Source: Roridomyces roridus (lineage: Eukaryota > Basidiomycota > Agaricomycetes > Agaricales > Mycenaceae). Taken from it: 64,000 bases of DNA. This document shows, piece after piece, positions 45,363-56,544 of the stretch; within the stretch, counting starts at the first letter, position 1, and each line of letters begins with the position of its first letter. The notes beneath the pieces are model-generated. The model did no database searches, was not told the origin of the DNA, and saw only the letters and a list, made by a program, of their open reading frames with translations. The DNA lies in the NCBI GenBank assembly GCA_029378245.1, contig JARKIF010000032.1, positions 434,001 to 498,000 of the forward strand. The letters run 5' to 3'. The position numbers and the translations under genes are program-made.

Positions 45363-46051
45363 CATCAGACTTTTGACATGTAGCTTGTGACCTTGTACAA
45401 GGTCATTCAAGCCCGCAAGCGCCCGCCAAATTTGCGCAAGCCCGCAAGCTCACAAGCCAGGTCCTGAAACTCACAAGGTCCCTCGTTCGACTCCCATCGA
45501 ACTACACATACATCAGTGTTTTGACAATCATCTTGTGGACTTGTGGGGCTTGGCAGCTTGCCGCACAAGCTCGCAAGCTCGATTCCAATGAACAATGCAT
45601 CTGAAAAAACCAAATTTCAGCTCAGGAATAATTCTGTAAACAGCAGGACAGCCCTCGAGTCCACTGAGCACAAAGGTAAACACAGGAGTGGCCAAGAATA
45701 AATAAAAATTTGCATTTGCCAGGAGTCGAACGGCAGACCTTGTGGATTTCGAGACCTGGCTTGTGAGCTTGCGGGCTTGCGGCGATTTGGCAGAAGCTTG
45801 TGAGCTTGAATGAGCTTGTACAAGCTCACAAGTTTCATGTCAAAAGTCTGATGTATTTATTTCCTTTGACCCTGAATCTGACTGGTACATGCTTCCATTG
45901 CCTCTGGGTGTATGTCATCCATCCCTAACACCTTTTTTCAGCCCTACTTTCAACCATTTCCGTGATTTCAACCCTTGCTTTGACCTTGCGAGCTTGTGCG
46001 ACAAGCTGCCAAGCCCAACAAGGTCGCAAGATCTTTGTCAAAAGACTGATG
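45363..46051 (+). mobile_element. CATCAG-ended TIR element, copy 2, split by copy 3
   Basis: The left part is 45363-45510 and the right part 45854-46051, ending AAAAGACTGATG. It is flanked by GG (45361-45362, with GGG following 46051), consistent with a 2-bp duplication. It lies inside the last intron of F-box copy B. It is more diverged than copies 1 and 3, and older, since copy 3 is inserted in it. Confidence 0.65.
45511..45853 (-). mobile_element. CATCAG-ended TIR element, copy 3 (nested, inverted)
   Basis: A 343-bp element flanked by TA (45509-45510 and 45854-45855), inserted in copy 2. It is nearly identical to the body of copy 1 in reverse orientation: the accidental open frames at 42798-43019 and 45617-45838 differ at a single residue of 73. 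This indicates very recent mobility or gene conversion between the two. Confidence 0.75.
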
Positions 46052-46705
46052 GGGTTGATAAGTATGCGACTCGCAGGCGGGATATTTCGAAAAGTAAATG
46101 GGTTCGGTGGTCCGAGATTTTGCTGGAGCAGGGCATCAATCTGACCAATGCGGCCGGGAAGAAAGGTTACAGTAGCGAGGGATGTTCTCGACTATTTTGT
46201 AGCTCTCCAGGTCTCAAGAGTCGTGAGTCCTTATACGCCTTGGCGAGATTTTGTTCGAGAATATCAATACATACTACTCGCTACTTCAACTCGTGCGGCA
46301 TTTCTCTGGTACCTAATTCAATGGCGCTGGGTTGTGGTCTTCCGTGTACTTGACAATATCCATCAGGCATTCCGGTGCGTCCCACCAAATGAAAACCTCG
46401 AAGTCGACCGGAGGGAACGGTCCTGTTACTTGAATGGATCGCAATGGGCAGTCCCTGAACATCTCATATGCGTCAATCGCGCAGCCCAACCCATCGACGA
46501 TGATTTCCTCCAGTCGTCGAGCCGCGTTCAAAGTATGGACAAATCGGCCACGGTATACGACGTCCCCCATGGAGGGGCTTACAGAAACTGCCGCACTGCC
46601 GCACTTCTGCCGCAGCAGTTACCGCACTGGACCGCGTGGTGCCGCACTGATGTCACGGTCACACTACCGCAGTGTCACACTTTGGTCGCAGCTGTGGCAG
46701 TTTGC

Positions 46706-47992
46706 TTACAGCTCTTTGCATAATTGATGACAGTGAGCCAAAAAAAAACAATTCACAACATTTCGGTCAAAATGCACTTTTTGCTTGACAGCTAACTGCA
46801 TAATTCTGGAGCACCCGAAAAAAAGGTTTATAGGCCGTACATGACGTCGACCTTCCTAATGAGGTCCGCACTCCACAGTGTCGACCACTGGGGGTTGTGG
46901 GAGAGCTGTCAAACTGTGAGTGAAGTATTTTCGAGAGCGCTCCAGAATTATGCAGTTAGCTGGAATACCGTGCCTCTCGTACTTGGTGGAGCTGTCCAGC
47001 ACTCTCGGCATCATGTAATAGTGGCTATCTGTCAACTATGGCCTTTAAACGGCCCAAATCGGCCCCACAGCCTGTGTCGGATCGAAATACCGAAATCAAC
47101 ACGGAAGCAAAAGGCATGCTTCTTTTCGCTGCCACGTCTCTCTCTTCCCAGCTCTTCCCTCCTTGCCCGCCCGACACGACCGCCCCATCCTTCTACCAGC
47201 CTCCTGCCCTGCCGACCAATCGCTGCGCTCCGAAGGCGCCACTCGGAGCCCCGCGACTTGATTGATACTCACACCACTTGCTCGCCCACTTGGATCTACC
47301 ACGCTCCACCAGACTGGCTCCCGACTGCCCATTGACGTGAGCCGACGACGTCAAAGCCCACCGACGCGAACGAAGATATCACCTCACTCGGAACGCCCCG
47401 CCTTGGGCTGCCTCTTAACGTCAGCCAACGGGCAGCTTGGCCCTTGGTCTGGACGGCGGAAACGGGAAAGGAAGAATGGCCCCGGGAAGGGCGGGTGGGA
47501 CAGTAGTCGGCTCACGAGGGTGTGTACACTGCATGAAGGGCGAGGGAGGCTTGGCGAGGGAGGGGCACGGAGCCGCGAGCATTGTAAAGGTGCCATTTTG
47601 TCGTATCTTTGTTATTCGTTAGAACCTTTATCCACCCTTTATTCTGCCATTCTTCATCTCGAGAATGGCCCTGCCAAGGCATATTGTGTGTCCTATCCAT
47701 CCCCAGCCCACCCAGACCCGTGGCTCCGCGCTAGAGACGGAGAGACATTCGTTTGATCAAACTTGCGCGATCATGAGCAGGAAAGCTTCGTTCTGAGCCG
47801 TTCCACAGCCGTTTCATGCCATCCCAACGACGTAGAGAAGGGATCTTATCATAAGAATGTCACCTGCATAGCATACAATCCCTAAAGCGCGCTGGGAGGC
47901 TCACAAACGAACAAAAAAACTGATTTTCCGAAATGTTGTGAGTTGTTTTCTTTTTTTTGCTCACTGTCATCAATTATGCAAACAGCTGTAAA
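46706..47992. repeat. Internal inverted repeat inside the 3-kb element
   Basis: The left arm contains TTGCATAATTGATGACAGTG and the right arm its reverse complement, followed by ACAACTCACAACATTTCGG-like similarity over about 60 bp. It encloses about 1.2 kb of non-coding DNA and may mark an older element captured by the outer one. Confidence 0.6.
46790..46961. repeat. Perfect 24-bp hairpin stem
   Basis: CAGCTAACTGCATAATTCTG plus GAGC at 46790-46813 is perfectly inverted at 46938-46961, forming a 172-bp foldback with a 124-nt loop. It is probably a small foldback element or the remains of a nested MITE. Confidence 0.65.
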
Positions 47993-50436
47993 GGTACTAT
48001 CAAACTTAAAATGAGATGAATGCGTGGAATTGTAGCTTACTACCGGGGGACTACTTCCCTGGTGTCCATTTTTGAAAAGAGCAAGTCGGTTGCGAGTTAA
48101 AACAATTTTAATCAACATCGGCTAAAGTGGGTACTATACAGTCCAGCCTGTTTCAAACGATGCAAGCCCATAAAAATGCGTGCAGATGGTTTGTAGGGAA
48201 GCTACCGTATGCCTGCTGGCTACAACCGCCTCTGAGACTAGACAGCGGCTCGGAACTGAGTCGAATTTGTGCATTCGTGTTGTGTGACCTTGTTTGGTAC
48301 GTGCTCCTTGTGTTGAACCACCACCATCGCCCACCTGGTTCTGAGCCCGGCGGATGACGCTCCCAAAAATGCAACACCACTCCCCACACCCTCCGGGATC
48401 ATTCCGTGGATTGAGCGGAAGACTATAGCCTGGAATGCGCAAGTACGAAACTGTACGATTCAAGAACTTTCCTCCCCACGTAACCGCCTCTTGCTATGAC
48501 TCGGGGGGAAGGAGGACAGTTGACAAATTAGGGCAACGAGGTGCGCGTTCCATCCTCCTTCAGACTTTTTGACCACATTAATCTGCCCCAGACCCATAAT
48601 CTGTCACAGGTCCATCGTTGTATCAACCCCCTCCGCTCACCTTTATCTGAATCGTCCTGAGTATCAGTGGTCACTGGTTCATCATCGTGTATGTATATAC
48701 ACTTTCTCCATTCACATTGAATTCGAAATGGGAAGGAGTTCTAGGGGAGTCTCCGTGGTCAATAATTCGCACAAGACTTTGGCCAGCGCGCGGCTCCGAG
48801 TCGTACAGCCTTTTTGCCCGGAAACAGGTGCCGCACAACTGCCGCAACTGATTCTATAGGCGTAAGCTCCGTCGAAACAATCACAAAATGCATTATCCCA
48901 GTGCCCCGACGCAGTTAACGGCTCGGGAACAGCTGCCACTTTGTTCGACACATACACCTAAAATTGATTTATCTCATGTTTGAACTTCCGCACTCGGAAA
49001 CGGTCAACGGCAGGTTGCATGAGGACAAACAATCTATCTAATGGTGACCAGACCTCGAGAATAAAAATTTAGAGTGAAGTGCGGCAGTTTACAACTGCAG
49101 CTGCACTGTCACACTGCCGCACTGTCACGCCGCTTGGGTACCGCACTGCGGTGCGGTAGTTACCGATTTGCCGCAACTTCCAGAAAGTTGCCGCAGCTTT
49201 TTTGTTCAGCTACCGCACTGTCAATGGTACTTTGCCGCACCTGACCGCAAGGTGCCGCACTGGACCAAATTTCAGTATGTAAGTAGAGTTGAAAAATGAA
49301 TGATACGTGTTCGATTTTGCGTTCTTGTGGACTCGAGATACAGTACATTTACATACATAGGTGATTCATGGAGAAGGAAGCCTCCGACTTCATAAATCAA
49401 GTTCAAAAAGAGACGCAACAGGCTCAATTCCGGATTCTTCGTGATTCCAGATACAACGACTTTACATACGTGGTTTCAACATGCACAGGGCAGAGTTCAA
49501 CCACATACAACACCTTGCTGCAAATTTAACTACCGCAGCTGCGTGCCGACTACTACCGCAACTACCGCTGCGGCAGCAGTGCGGTAGTTTCTGTAGGCCC
49601 CCCATGGAGGGACATTGAAGTATAGACTGCAGCACGTGAAATTCCAGGTTTTGAGGAGGCAGAAGAACGACGTACCAATCGGTGCCATTCGGGTATGACT
49701 GCTACCAGAGCGTCTTCCAGTTGCTCAACCGTTTTGTGGTGCGCCGGTCGCGTGGAGTTGTCACGAGCGAGAAGCCTTCGAGGCTGAATGAAAGCAAGAC
49801 CTTCGCAAAGGCCGGCGACATCGTCCGAGGCAGAGATGTCGAAAGACAGAAAAAGATCGATGATATTCGGGGCGGTCTCGAGGATGGTGCGCATCGGTTC
49901 CCCATAGCCGCCTTCGACGCGGAGGTGTTTGATGAATTGCCCAAAATGCTTGTTTTTGGACAAGGCCTGGGCCAGAGCCTTCGCCTGCGCCTTTGACCAC
50001 AGGATGACGACATCGTAGAGGAGGGGCGTCCCGACGCGCAGCCACGACTTGCAGACGAGGAGGTAGGCCGAGGAAGACTCGGAGTGCTCCTGGGAGGGAG
50101 AAGTCACAGCAAAATCGGCGAACTTCTCGTCCGGGACCTTCATCGCGGGTGAGAGGATCTCGGAGAAGATTTCGTCTGGCAGCGAGTTGTCTGGCATCTA
50201 AGAGGAGTCGTCACCTCGCTGTCGGTGAAGAGGATATCGCCTACCGAGGTTTCTGGGATGAGAGCTTGAAACAAAAGGAGCGCGTATATCTCGTCACCTT
50301 CTTACACGCGTCTTTATCGAAGCTTTACTAGTATCTCTTTGTCTGGAACGGTCCGGGACCGATCCGGTAGATGCTTACCACACGTGTTCGAAAGTGGGAA
50401 AGTTCGATTGCAGCCTCGAGGACTAGACAATAAATA

Positions 50437-53400
50437 TTACTGCAACCTAGCGCGCCATTTCGTCCCGTCCTTGTCGGTGAGGTCGATACCATTCTGCTGC
50501 AAAACTCCGAACCGACGAACCCAGGGACTTTTTATGGCACATATACTGTACAAAAAATAAAAAATTGCACAACAAGGGAAAATCTTGAGAAAAGACGCAA
50601 CTTCAGTGGAATCACCAAAAAAAACATGCACGTGGAGTCCAACTCCGCAGAAAATGACACACCCTCAGCTTCGAAAAAATTGCACACATGGACTCGGAGT
50701 CAAAAGTTGAATTCAATATAGCTCAGAAACGAAGCCAGCTGACCATGCTGCCAGTTGCCGTGATGATTGTCCGGCAAGCCCTGATCTGATCATAATGTTC
50801 GGCCGTGCAATTAGAGCAATTCAATATGGCTTTGCAGTCCGTGCCTGCATGCAGCCTGCTAGCCCAATGGCTACATGGGGCTGCAATGCCATCCCTGACA
50901 TTGGCTGGAGGCCTGGGAGGTTGTAAACATAGGCTAGTCTTCGAGGTTGAACCACCTCAGTGTCAACTCAGTGTTCAAGCTCAAGGTTATTTAGGCAGTC
51001 CGCAGTTTGCAAGCTAATAGCTATGGTAAGCGGTACCAGACTGCCCGAGGGCCAAGCGGATCAAGTTGTCTTGCATTCCACGTCAGCCAATTCAATCCTG
51101 TTCAAGTTGGATGTGGAAAATTAAACAAAATTTGAACCATGGCTTAGCAATGCCATCAATGCACATCAGGTATAATGATTGCTGATGAAATTGTTCAAAA
51201 TCAGGCCGGCCGCACGGCTTACCCGGTCAATCTGTGGGTATAGTGTGGTGTGTGTTTTCCTGGAGTGGTGCAACTTGTGTGTTTTTTCCCCCACAAGGTG
51301 TGTTTGAGGTGCGTGTTTTTTTGCACGAGGTGCATGTTTTTTTCTTTGAATTATTGTACATTATATGCGCCATATTTTTTCGAGATCTCGTGCCTGGATA
51401 AATTCAGCACACGGCCTAGAGATACGAATCCAAAGAACGCACTCTTTCGTCGGCCACTTGCAAGCCAGGAATTGAACTTCACGTAATTTGGGGAACCGAG
51501 TCGGCTCGAGCGAGCTGAGGAGTGCAATCCATCCATTGTCTTGTTTCTTGTGGCTGCCGACAATCGTTGAGTTCGGACAAGCGCCCATAACTTGGTACAT
51601 ACCAATCCATCTTGAAGACAATTTTCTCCAAGGAGCTGGCCACGGCCGATCCACTCAAAAAGTGTTTGCTCTCAAGCGTGTCGCCCTGGTGAAGATGAAT
51701 AGCAGAACAACGAAGGAGTAACGAACAAACGCACTCGGTCATCCCAGGAGAAAAACTTCAAAATCCGGATATTGGGGCACACTTCGAGTATCGGGTCTTC
51801 CCAGTCGTACAGATCGAAATACGTCATTTCCAGCTCCACCAGCTTTTTACCGTGTGCACGAAGAAAACGCCAAGGTTTCAAGCCGTTCTCCGAGTCCTTG
51901 ACGAGAACACGTTTGAGAGCGGGCAATCTTTGAAGCGGTAAGAAAGTAAATTGACGAAAGAGCAGAACGTACTCCATCAGCGACAGAACCTCCAAAAACG
52001 ACTTGTGGGTATCGAACAAAGACAAGTCCGCGAGTTTCGGCAGGCCCTTGAGCGGTACGTCGCGCGCCGTGTAAGCAAAGTCAGCTTTAGACCTCCAAGT
52101 CAAGGAACGCAGTTCGCCCAACTGGCCAAACACCGCTGGCGATACCTCGGCTTCGTAGAGAAATGGAACCGATATCTCCTGTAAAGTGCGGCTGGACGAC
52201 TTGACCACAGCCAGAAACGCATCCCAGGAAATGGGGTCCTCGAAACGCTGCAGGAAATCATTTGTCATGGCATCGTTCCCCTCGGAATACAGTCCACACA
52301 ATTTTGTGAGGCCCGTCAGCTGTGGCATGACTGAAAGCGTCCATGGTGCTGGATCCGAGTGGTCGACAACCGATTCGGAGCCGGAGTCGTAGCCGGGATC
52401 ATAGTAAGGTGACATGTTGAATCCACCCAGAATGGTCTTGACATCTTGGCCGAGAGAAGGATTGTTCGCCAAAACGACCCCAAATTTGGCGGGAGCATCG
52501 GATGAAACCAGCGATACGTGCGTATAGTAATGTGCAAGTCCGAGGCGCTAAATATGACGAATCAAGTCAAAGCCAATATCTCGTAGGAAGTGAACGAACG
52601 TAAAAGGTTCTGGAAACCAGCAGAAAAGCCAGTCTGGATGAGGTATTCGGCGGAGTCCGATCGCCTTCTTTGTAGTTTTTAAACGGTGGGATGGCGAGGA
52701 AGAAATGGAGAATACGGCTCCAGGTCTTGTCCTGCACCTCGCGTGGCTCGGACTCCATCGGAGTGGAGGAGAATTGTCGCAACGGTAAGATGTGTGAAGG
52801 GAAGGAGTCCGTCTCCGGGTCCTCTGTTCGTTGGTACTTGACGATGTCTTTGTAAGAATCGGGCAGCTTAGTCCAATACAGCAAATTCAGATGGGATGTT
52901 AGAACCGGTGCCGTTACTTGGACTGATTTCAGAGGGCAGGAATGAAAGAAGAAGTGGTGTGCAGTCTCGGCCCCGGACAAAGTTGCGACCGTGAGCCATT
53001 GCAGCTTGCCAGCGGCTTTGAGAGCTGCCACGATAGTGCTCCGGCACGAAATGAGGTAAACCTGGAGGCAATGGAGAGTAGACTAACACGGGTGAGAATC
53101 CAGTGTATAGCGGCCGCAATGCCATTTGCCATTTGCCTAGCGGTCTGATTCCGGACCGTCGCGTCGTCGTGCAGGATCAGGCCTCAGGCGCCGAGGCTGA
53201 ATCAGAGCCAGTCCTGCGCGGAGTCCGGTCACACTATCCGCGGAACGGACATCCAGAGACAAGAAAAGGTCGGTGACACGTGGACCCGAGGATGGTGCGC
53301 ATGGAGGGGCCATACCCGCCCTCAACACGGAGGTGCTTGATGAATTTCCCGAGATCGGGGTTTTGAATCAAGGTCGCTTCCAGAGCCTTCGCCTGCGCTT

Positions 53401-53602
53401 TGGAGCGGAGGACGACGACGTGGTAGAGGAGCGGCGTCGCAACCCGTAGCCACGATTTGCAGACGAGGCAGGCCGAGGGAGACTCGGCGTAAGCAGCAAA
53501 GGGCGATACGGCCGAGAGATCGGAGAACTTGTCGTCTGGGACCTTCAGCGCGGGCGCAAGGATCTCGGAGACGATTTCGTCTGGGAGCGAGTTGTCTGGC
53601 AT
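50437..53602 (-). pseudogene. F-box-like protein, copy D (frameshifted, transposon in last exon)
   Basis: It starts at 53602 (MPDNSLPDEIVSEILAPALK) and shares the family order through LVCKSWLRVATPLLYHVVVL. Near 53285 the frame shifts to reach PRVTDLFLSLDVRSAD, and again near 53185 to reach LHDDATVRNQTARQ, so at least two compensating indels are needed in exon 1. Exons 2-5 look open (PREVQDKTWSRILHFFLAIP; LTGLTKLCGLYSEGND; WEDPILEVCPNIRILKF). The last exon, RDLEK then SPWVRRFGVLQQNGIDLTD ending at 50437, is interrupted by the TA-flanked element at 50535-51372. Clearly non-functional. Confidence 0.8.
50535..51372. mobile_element. TA-flanked TIR element E4 in F-box copy D
   Basis: An 838-bp insertion with ends TGGCACATATACTGTA and, reversed, TGGCGCATATAATGTA, flanked by TA (50533-50534, 51373-51374). 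The termini match the family at 10.7-13.5 kb, but the interior differs (AT-rich, with repeated GTGTGTTTTTT-like tracts near 51250-51340). It is a related family member sharing ends but not body. No transposase. Confidence 0.65.
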
Positions 53603-54171
53603 TCGACGCGTTCTAAGGCGGTCAAGGCGTGTCAAGACACTCTATCAACATAAATTAGGATGGAGACTCACTCAGGCTTGACAGGGATCGCTGCTTTGCG
53701 CTGGTGGTCGTGGTACGCGGAAAAGACGCGTTTGATAGTGGCGGTGTCACAGTTACTGATTGCCGCAAGATTACCGCGTCTTCAACAGACCGAGTTCGAA
53801 CTGCCTACAAGAGATATGACATTCGACCAAGCTCAGTTCTTTTTGTCTATAAAATTCAATGTTTCGAAATCTGCTCGAGCCGCTGATTAGCATGAGCAGC
53901 AAAATCGACTGGGCACAAAATGAAAGAGATAGTTAACGGACGGACGAGAAAGCCCTTATCGGTGTACAGAAACTTTCTCGACCCTTGAATAACATCGCAC
54001 TCCCAACCAAATCCATGTGCATACTTGAACCTAGTTTCCAACCGTCTTACTACGTCCCGCAGCTCGTATCTCAGCAAACCATTAGAACAAAGACGGAACG
54101 AGATCAAGTTGCAGACCAAGTTCCTCACGACCTAGAAATGCGCTTCAAGCCGCGCTTCCACGTCCTCCAAT

Positions 54172-56544
54172 TCATTTCAACCTCGAGCGCCACTTTCCTC
54201 CCTCAGCGTCCGTCAGATGAATCCCTTTCTTGTGCAGCATTTCAGACCACCGAATCCAATTGCTCTTCGAAATATCACGCCTAAAAGATATGTGTCAGCT
54301 CGAGTGGTCTTGCGAAAGAAAGAAAAAAAGAAAAAAAGATAACTGACTCTTTCTTCGGCCACGTGCAGGACGGAAACTGGACTTCACGCAATTGCGGGAA
54401 CAGTGTCGAACCGAGCGTGTTGATGAGGTCACCCCAGGCATTCTCCTCGTGTTTTTGACTGCAAAGCAGACATATGAATGGGTTCTGGTTCGCGCGAGTG
54501 ATGGCCAATGCGTACCGATACTCGACCTCGAACTTGATCTTCTCCAGGGAAGCGGCTTTATTTGACCCGCTCAAGAGGTGTTCGAGTGTAAGCATGTTGT
54601 TCTGGATGGTTGTGAGTGAGTGGAGCAGGATACTGGGATTTGACGCACCTCGATATGAGTGGCACGCGCACAAAATGCCAGATTCTGAAGATTAGGACAG
54701 ACTTCGAGGATGGGCACCTCAAGTGTCTCGACATGAGTATAACATACGTCGAGGTGGGTCAATTTGACACCATGTACGCCAAGGAAAGCCCAGAGTTCCG
54801 GCTCGGAGTGCTCCGCGAGAACATGGCGAAGGGAGGGTAACCTGTGGGACCGTAAGCGACTGCGGATGGAAGAAAGACAAACGCACTCCATGAGCGATAG
54901 AACTTCCAAGAACGACGGCTGCGCAGTGAGGACCTGGAGTTCAGCGAGTTTGGACAACGCTGTCGGTGGTACTTGTTCTTGGATGTCATTGGTGAAATGG
55001 GCATCACAGTTCCAAGTCAAGGACCGCAATCGGTCCAACTGGGCGAATACCATGGGCGACACGTGACCGCAGTGCAGGATTGGAACAGAAAGATCCTGCA
55101 GTGTAGGACCGGACGACTGTGCTACAGCCGCAAAGGCATCCCAAGAGATCGAGTTTTGCAAATTTCTGAGAAACCCGTGCCTGATGTTGGAATACAGCCC
55201 GTAAACCTCAGTCAAACCCGTTAGTTGGGACATGACTTTGACATTCGACTCGTCCCGGACAACATCATCATCCTCGTTGTCCGAGTCGTAAGCGTCGGAC
55301 ATGGTGCTGCCACCTCGAATGGTCCGGACGCGCTCGCCGAGTGAGGGATTCTTGGACAAAACGAGCAAAAAATGCAACGAAGCATCCGAGTAGTCCAATG
55401 CCACGTGGGTATAATAATGAGGGAGTCCGAGTCGCTGTAATGGATGAAATTCAGGAGGTCACTTTCCACGTAGAATAAACACACGTTAAACATTTTGGAG
55501 ACCAGTAAGAAAGGAAGTCTCGGAGACCTCTTCTTCCGCTGATCAACGCCTTCTGTCAGCAGCGGTACCGCCAGCAAGAAGTATAGAATCCGGCTCCATA
55601 CCTTGTCCTGTACCTCCAGCGGCTCGGATGACATCGGCGTGGAAGAGATCGGAGGATTGGTGAGCGATTAGACAAGGACCGAACGGGAATCTCCCAATTT
55701 AGAGCGATTTTCTTGACGTCTGTTCTTTTGAACCGTATCACCTTCTTGAGCGATGGTGATTGGGCATCCCACTCCACGCGCTCCAAGGTTATGGGTTTCA
55801 CGGCCTCCAATACTTGGATTGCCCGTAGAGGACAGTCCTGGAACAAGGAATATGCATCAACCGCATCATCCAGACACTGGACCGTTATTTCCTCCAATTT
55901 CTTGGCCGCTGCAAGAGCGGGTAGAATCCCCCCACGCTCCATGCGAAGGGAGTCGATATTTTGTGACCGGAAGACAGACTGAGAAATGAGCACGAGTTGT
56001 AAAGGCCGTAGACAGCCTCTTACCAGTCGCTGCCACTTGGGGATCGCTGCCGCGAGGGCGTCCACCAGTCGGGAGATCATTTTGTTATGTTTTGGGCGCC
56101 ACGAAATGTCTTTTATAATCAATCTTTGAGGCTGGATGAGAGAGAGCCCGTCGCAAAGCCCGGCGGTGTTGTCCGAAGCGAAGATTTCCAAGGTCAAGTA
56201 CAGATCGGTGATATTTGGCGAAGCCTTGAGAATGGCGAGCATTGGAGTACCAAATCCACCTTCAACCCTCAGGTGCTTAATCCATTGCCCCAGCTCTTGG
56301 TTGTCGGACAGAGCCCTTCCCAGGGCCTTTGCCTGTCCCTTGGAACGGATGATGACGACGCTGTAAAGCAAGGGCGTCGCGACACGCAGCCATGACTTGC
56401 AGACAAGGAGGTAGGCCGAGGGGGACTCTGCGTATTCCGAGAAGGGGAAACGTCCGAGCTATCAGAGAACTTGTCGTCTGGAACTCTCAAGGCGGGGGAG
56501 AGAATTTCAGAGATGATTTCGTCTGGGAGTGAAGTCTCCGACAT
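54172..56544 (-). pseudogene. F-box-like protein, copy E (frameshifts)
   Basis: It starts at 56544 (MSETSLPDEIISEILSPALR). A 1-nt deletion near 56448 (CCCCTTCTCGG instead of the expected CCCCTTTCTCGG) moves the frame before AYLLVCKSWLRVATP. A second shift is required near 55665-55680 between EIPVRSLSNR and ISSTPMSSEPLEVQ. The remaining exons are open: LLYSVVIIRSKGQAKALG, LFQDCPLRAIQVLEAV, LTGLTEVYGLYSNIRHG, LEVPILEVCPNLQNL, and the last exon RDISKSNWIRWSEMLHKKG ending at 54172. No transposon insertion was seen, so it is either a young pseudogene or affected by sequence errors. Confidence 0.75.

Larger units (their letters stand above)
42649..46168 (+). pseudogene. F-box-like protein, copy B (disrupted by transposons)
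   Basis: Copy of gene A (13817-16181) in the opposite orientation; most exon segments are about 90% or more identical at the protein level. The start codon is at 42649 (ATG TCG GAC), but a CATCAG-ended element (42659-43125) separates it from the next codons (AACTCGCTCCCAGACG). A 2-nt deletion near 43945 converts SLKEITKYETY into a stop. The intron acceptor before LGLPHYY is lost (TTTCACC instead of TTTCAG). A second element with a third nested inside (45363-46051) sits in the last intron, and the stop codon region is deleted near 46130. Exon 3 (about 44222-45020) is otherwise open. Confidence 0.85.
46576..49599. mobile_element. 3.0-kb TIR element with 11-bp target duplication (Mutator-like?)
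   Basis: The ends are GGCTTACAGAAACTGCCGCA and the complement of GGCCTACAGAAACTACCGCA. It is flanked by the perfect direct repeat CCCCATGGAGG (46565-46575, 49600-49610). Both subterminal regions (46580-46690 and 49080-49590) are packed with GCCGCACTG/TACCGCA motifs in both orientations, which look like transposase-binding sites. An internal inverted repeat has arms at 46706-46769 and 47927-47992, and a 24-bp perfect hairpin stem is at 46790-46813/46938-46961. I found no transposase frame. A 9-11 bp duplication suggests Mutator-like; hAT (8 bp) is the alternative. Confidence 0.75.
46313..50197 (-). pseudogene. F-box-like protein, copy C (split by a 3-kb insertion, 3' truncated)
   Basis: The exon-1 part is at 50197-49675 (MPDNSLPDEIFSEILSPAMK through VIPEWHRL) with an intact frame. 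Exon 2 begins near 49625 (SILQCPSM) and is interrupted at the TSD, then resumes at 46564 (GDVVYRGRFVHTLNAARRLE, LRSIQVTGPFPPVDFEVF) until about 46320, where homology stops. The remaining exons are missing because the locus abuts the 3' end of copy B. The two halves join in frame if the insertion and one copy of CCCCATGGAGG are removed. Confidence 0.85.

Noticed and set aside
42659..45853. CRISPR-like array from repeated CAAGCTC motifs
   Set aside because: The genome is eukaryotic, and the repeats are irregular palindromes inside mobile elements, with no unique spacers of constant length.
47262..47756. Open frame of 164 codons inside the 3-kb element as a possible transposase remnant
   Set aside because: The translation shows no DDE-type blocks or zinc-finger motifs, and composition is Arg/Pro/Ser-rich and random-looking.
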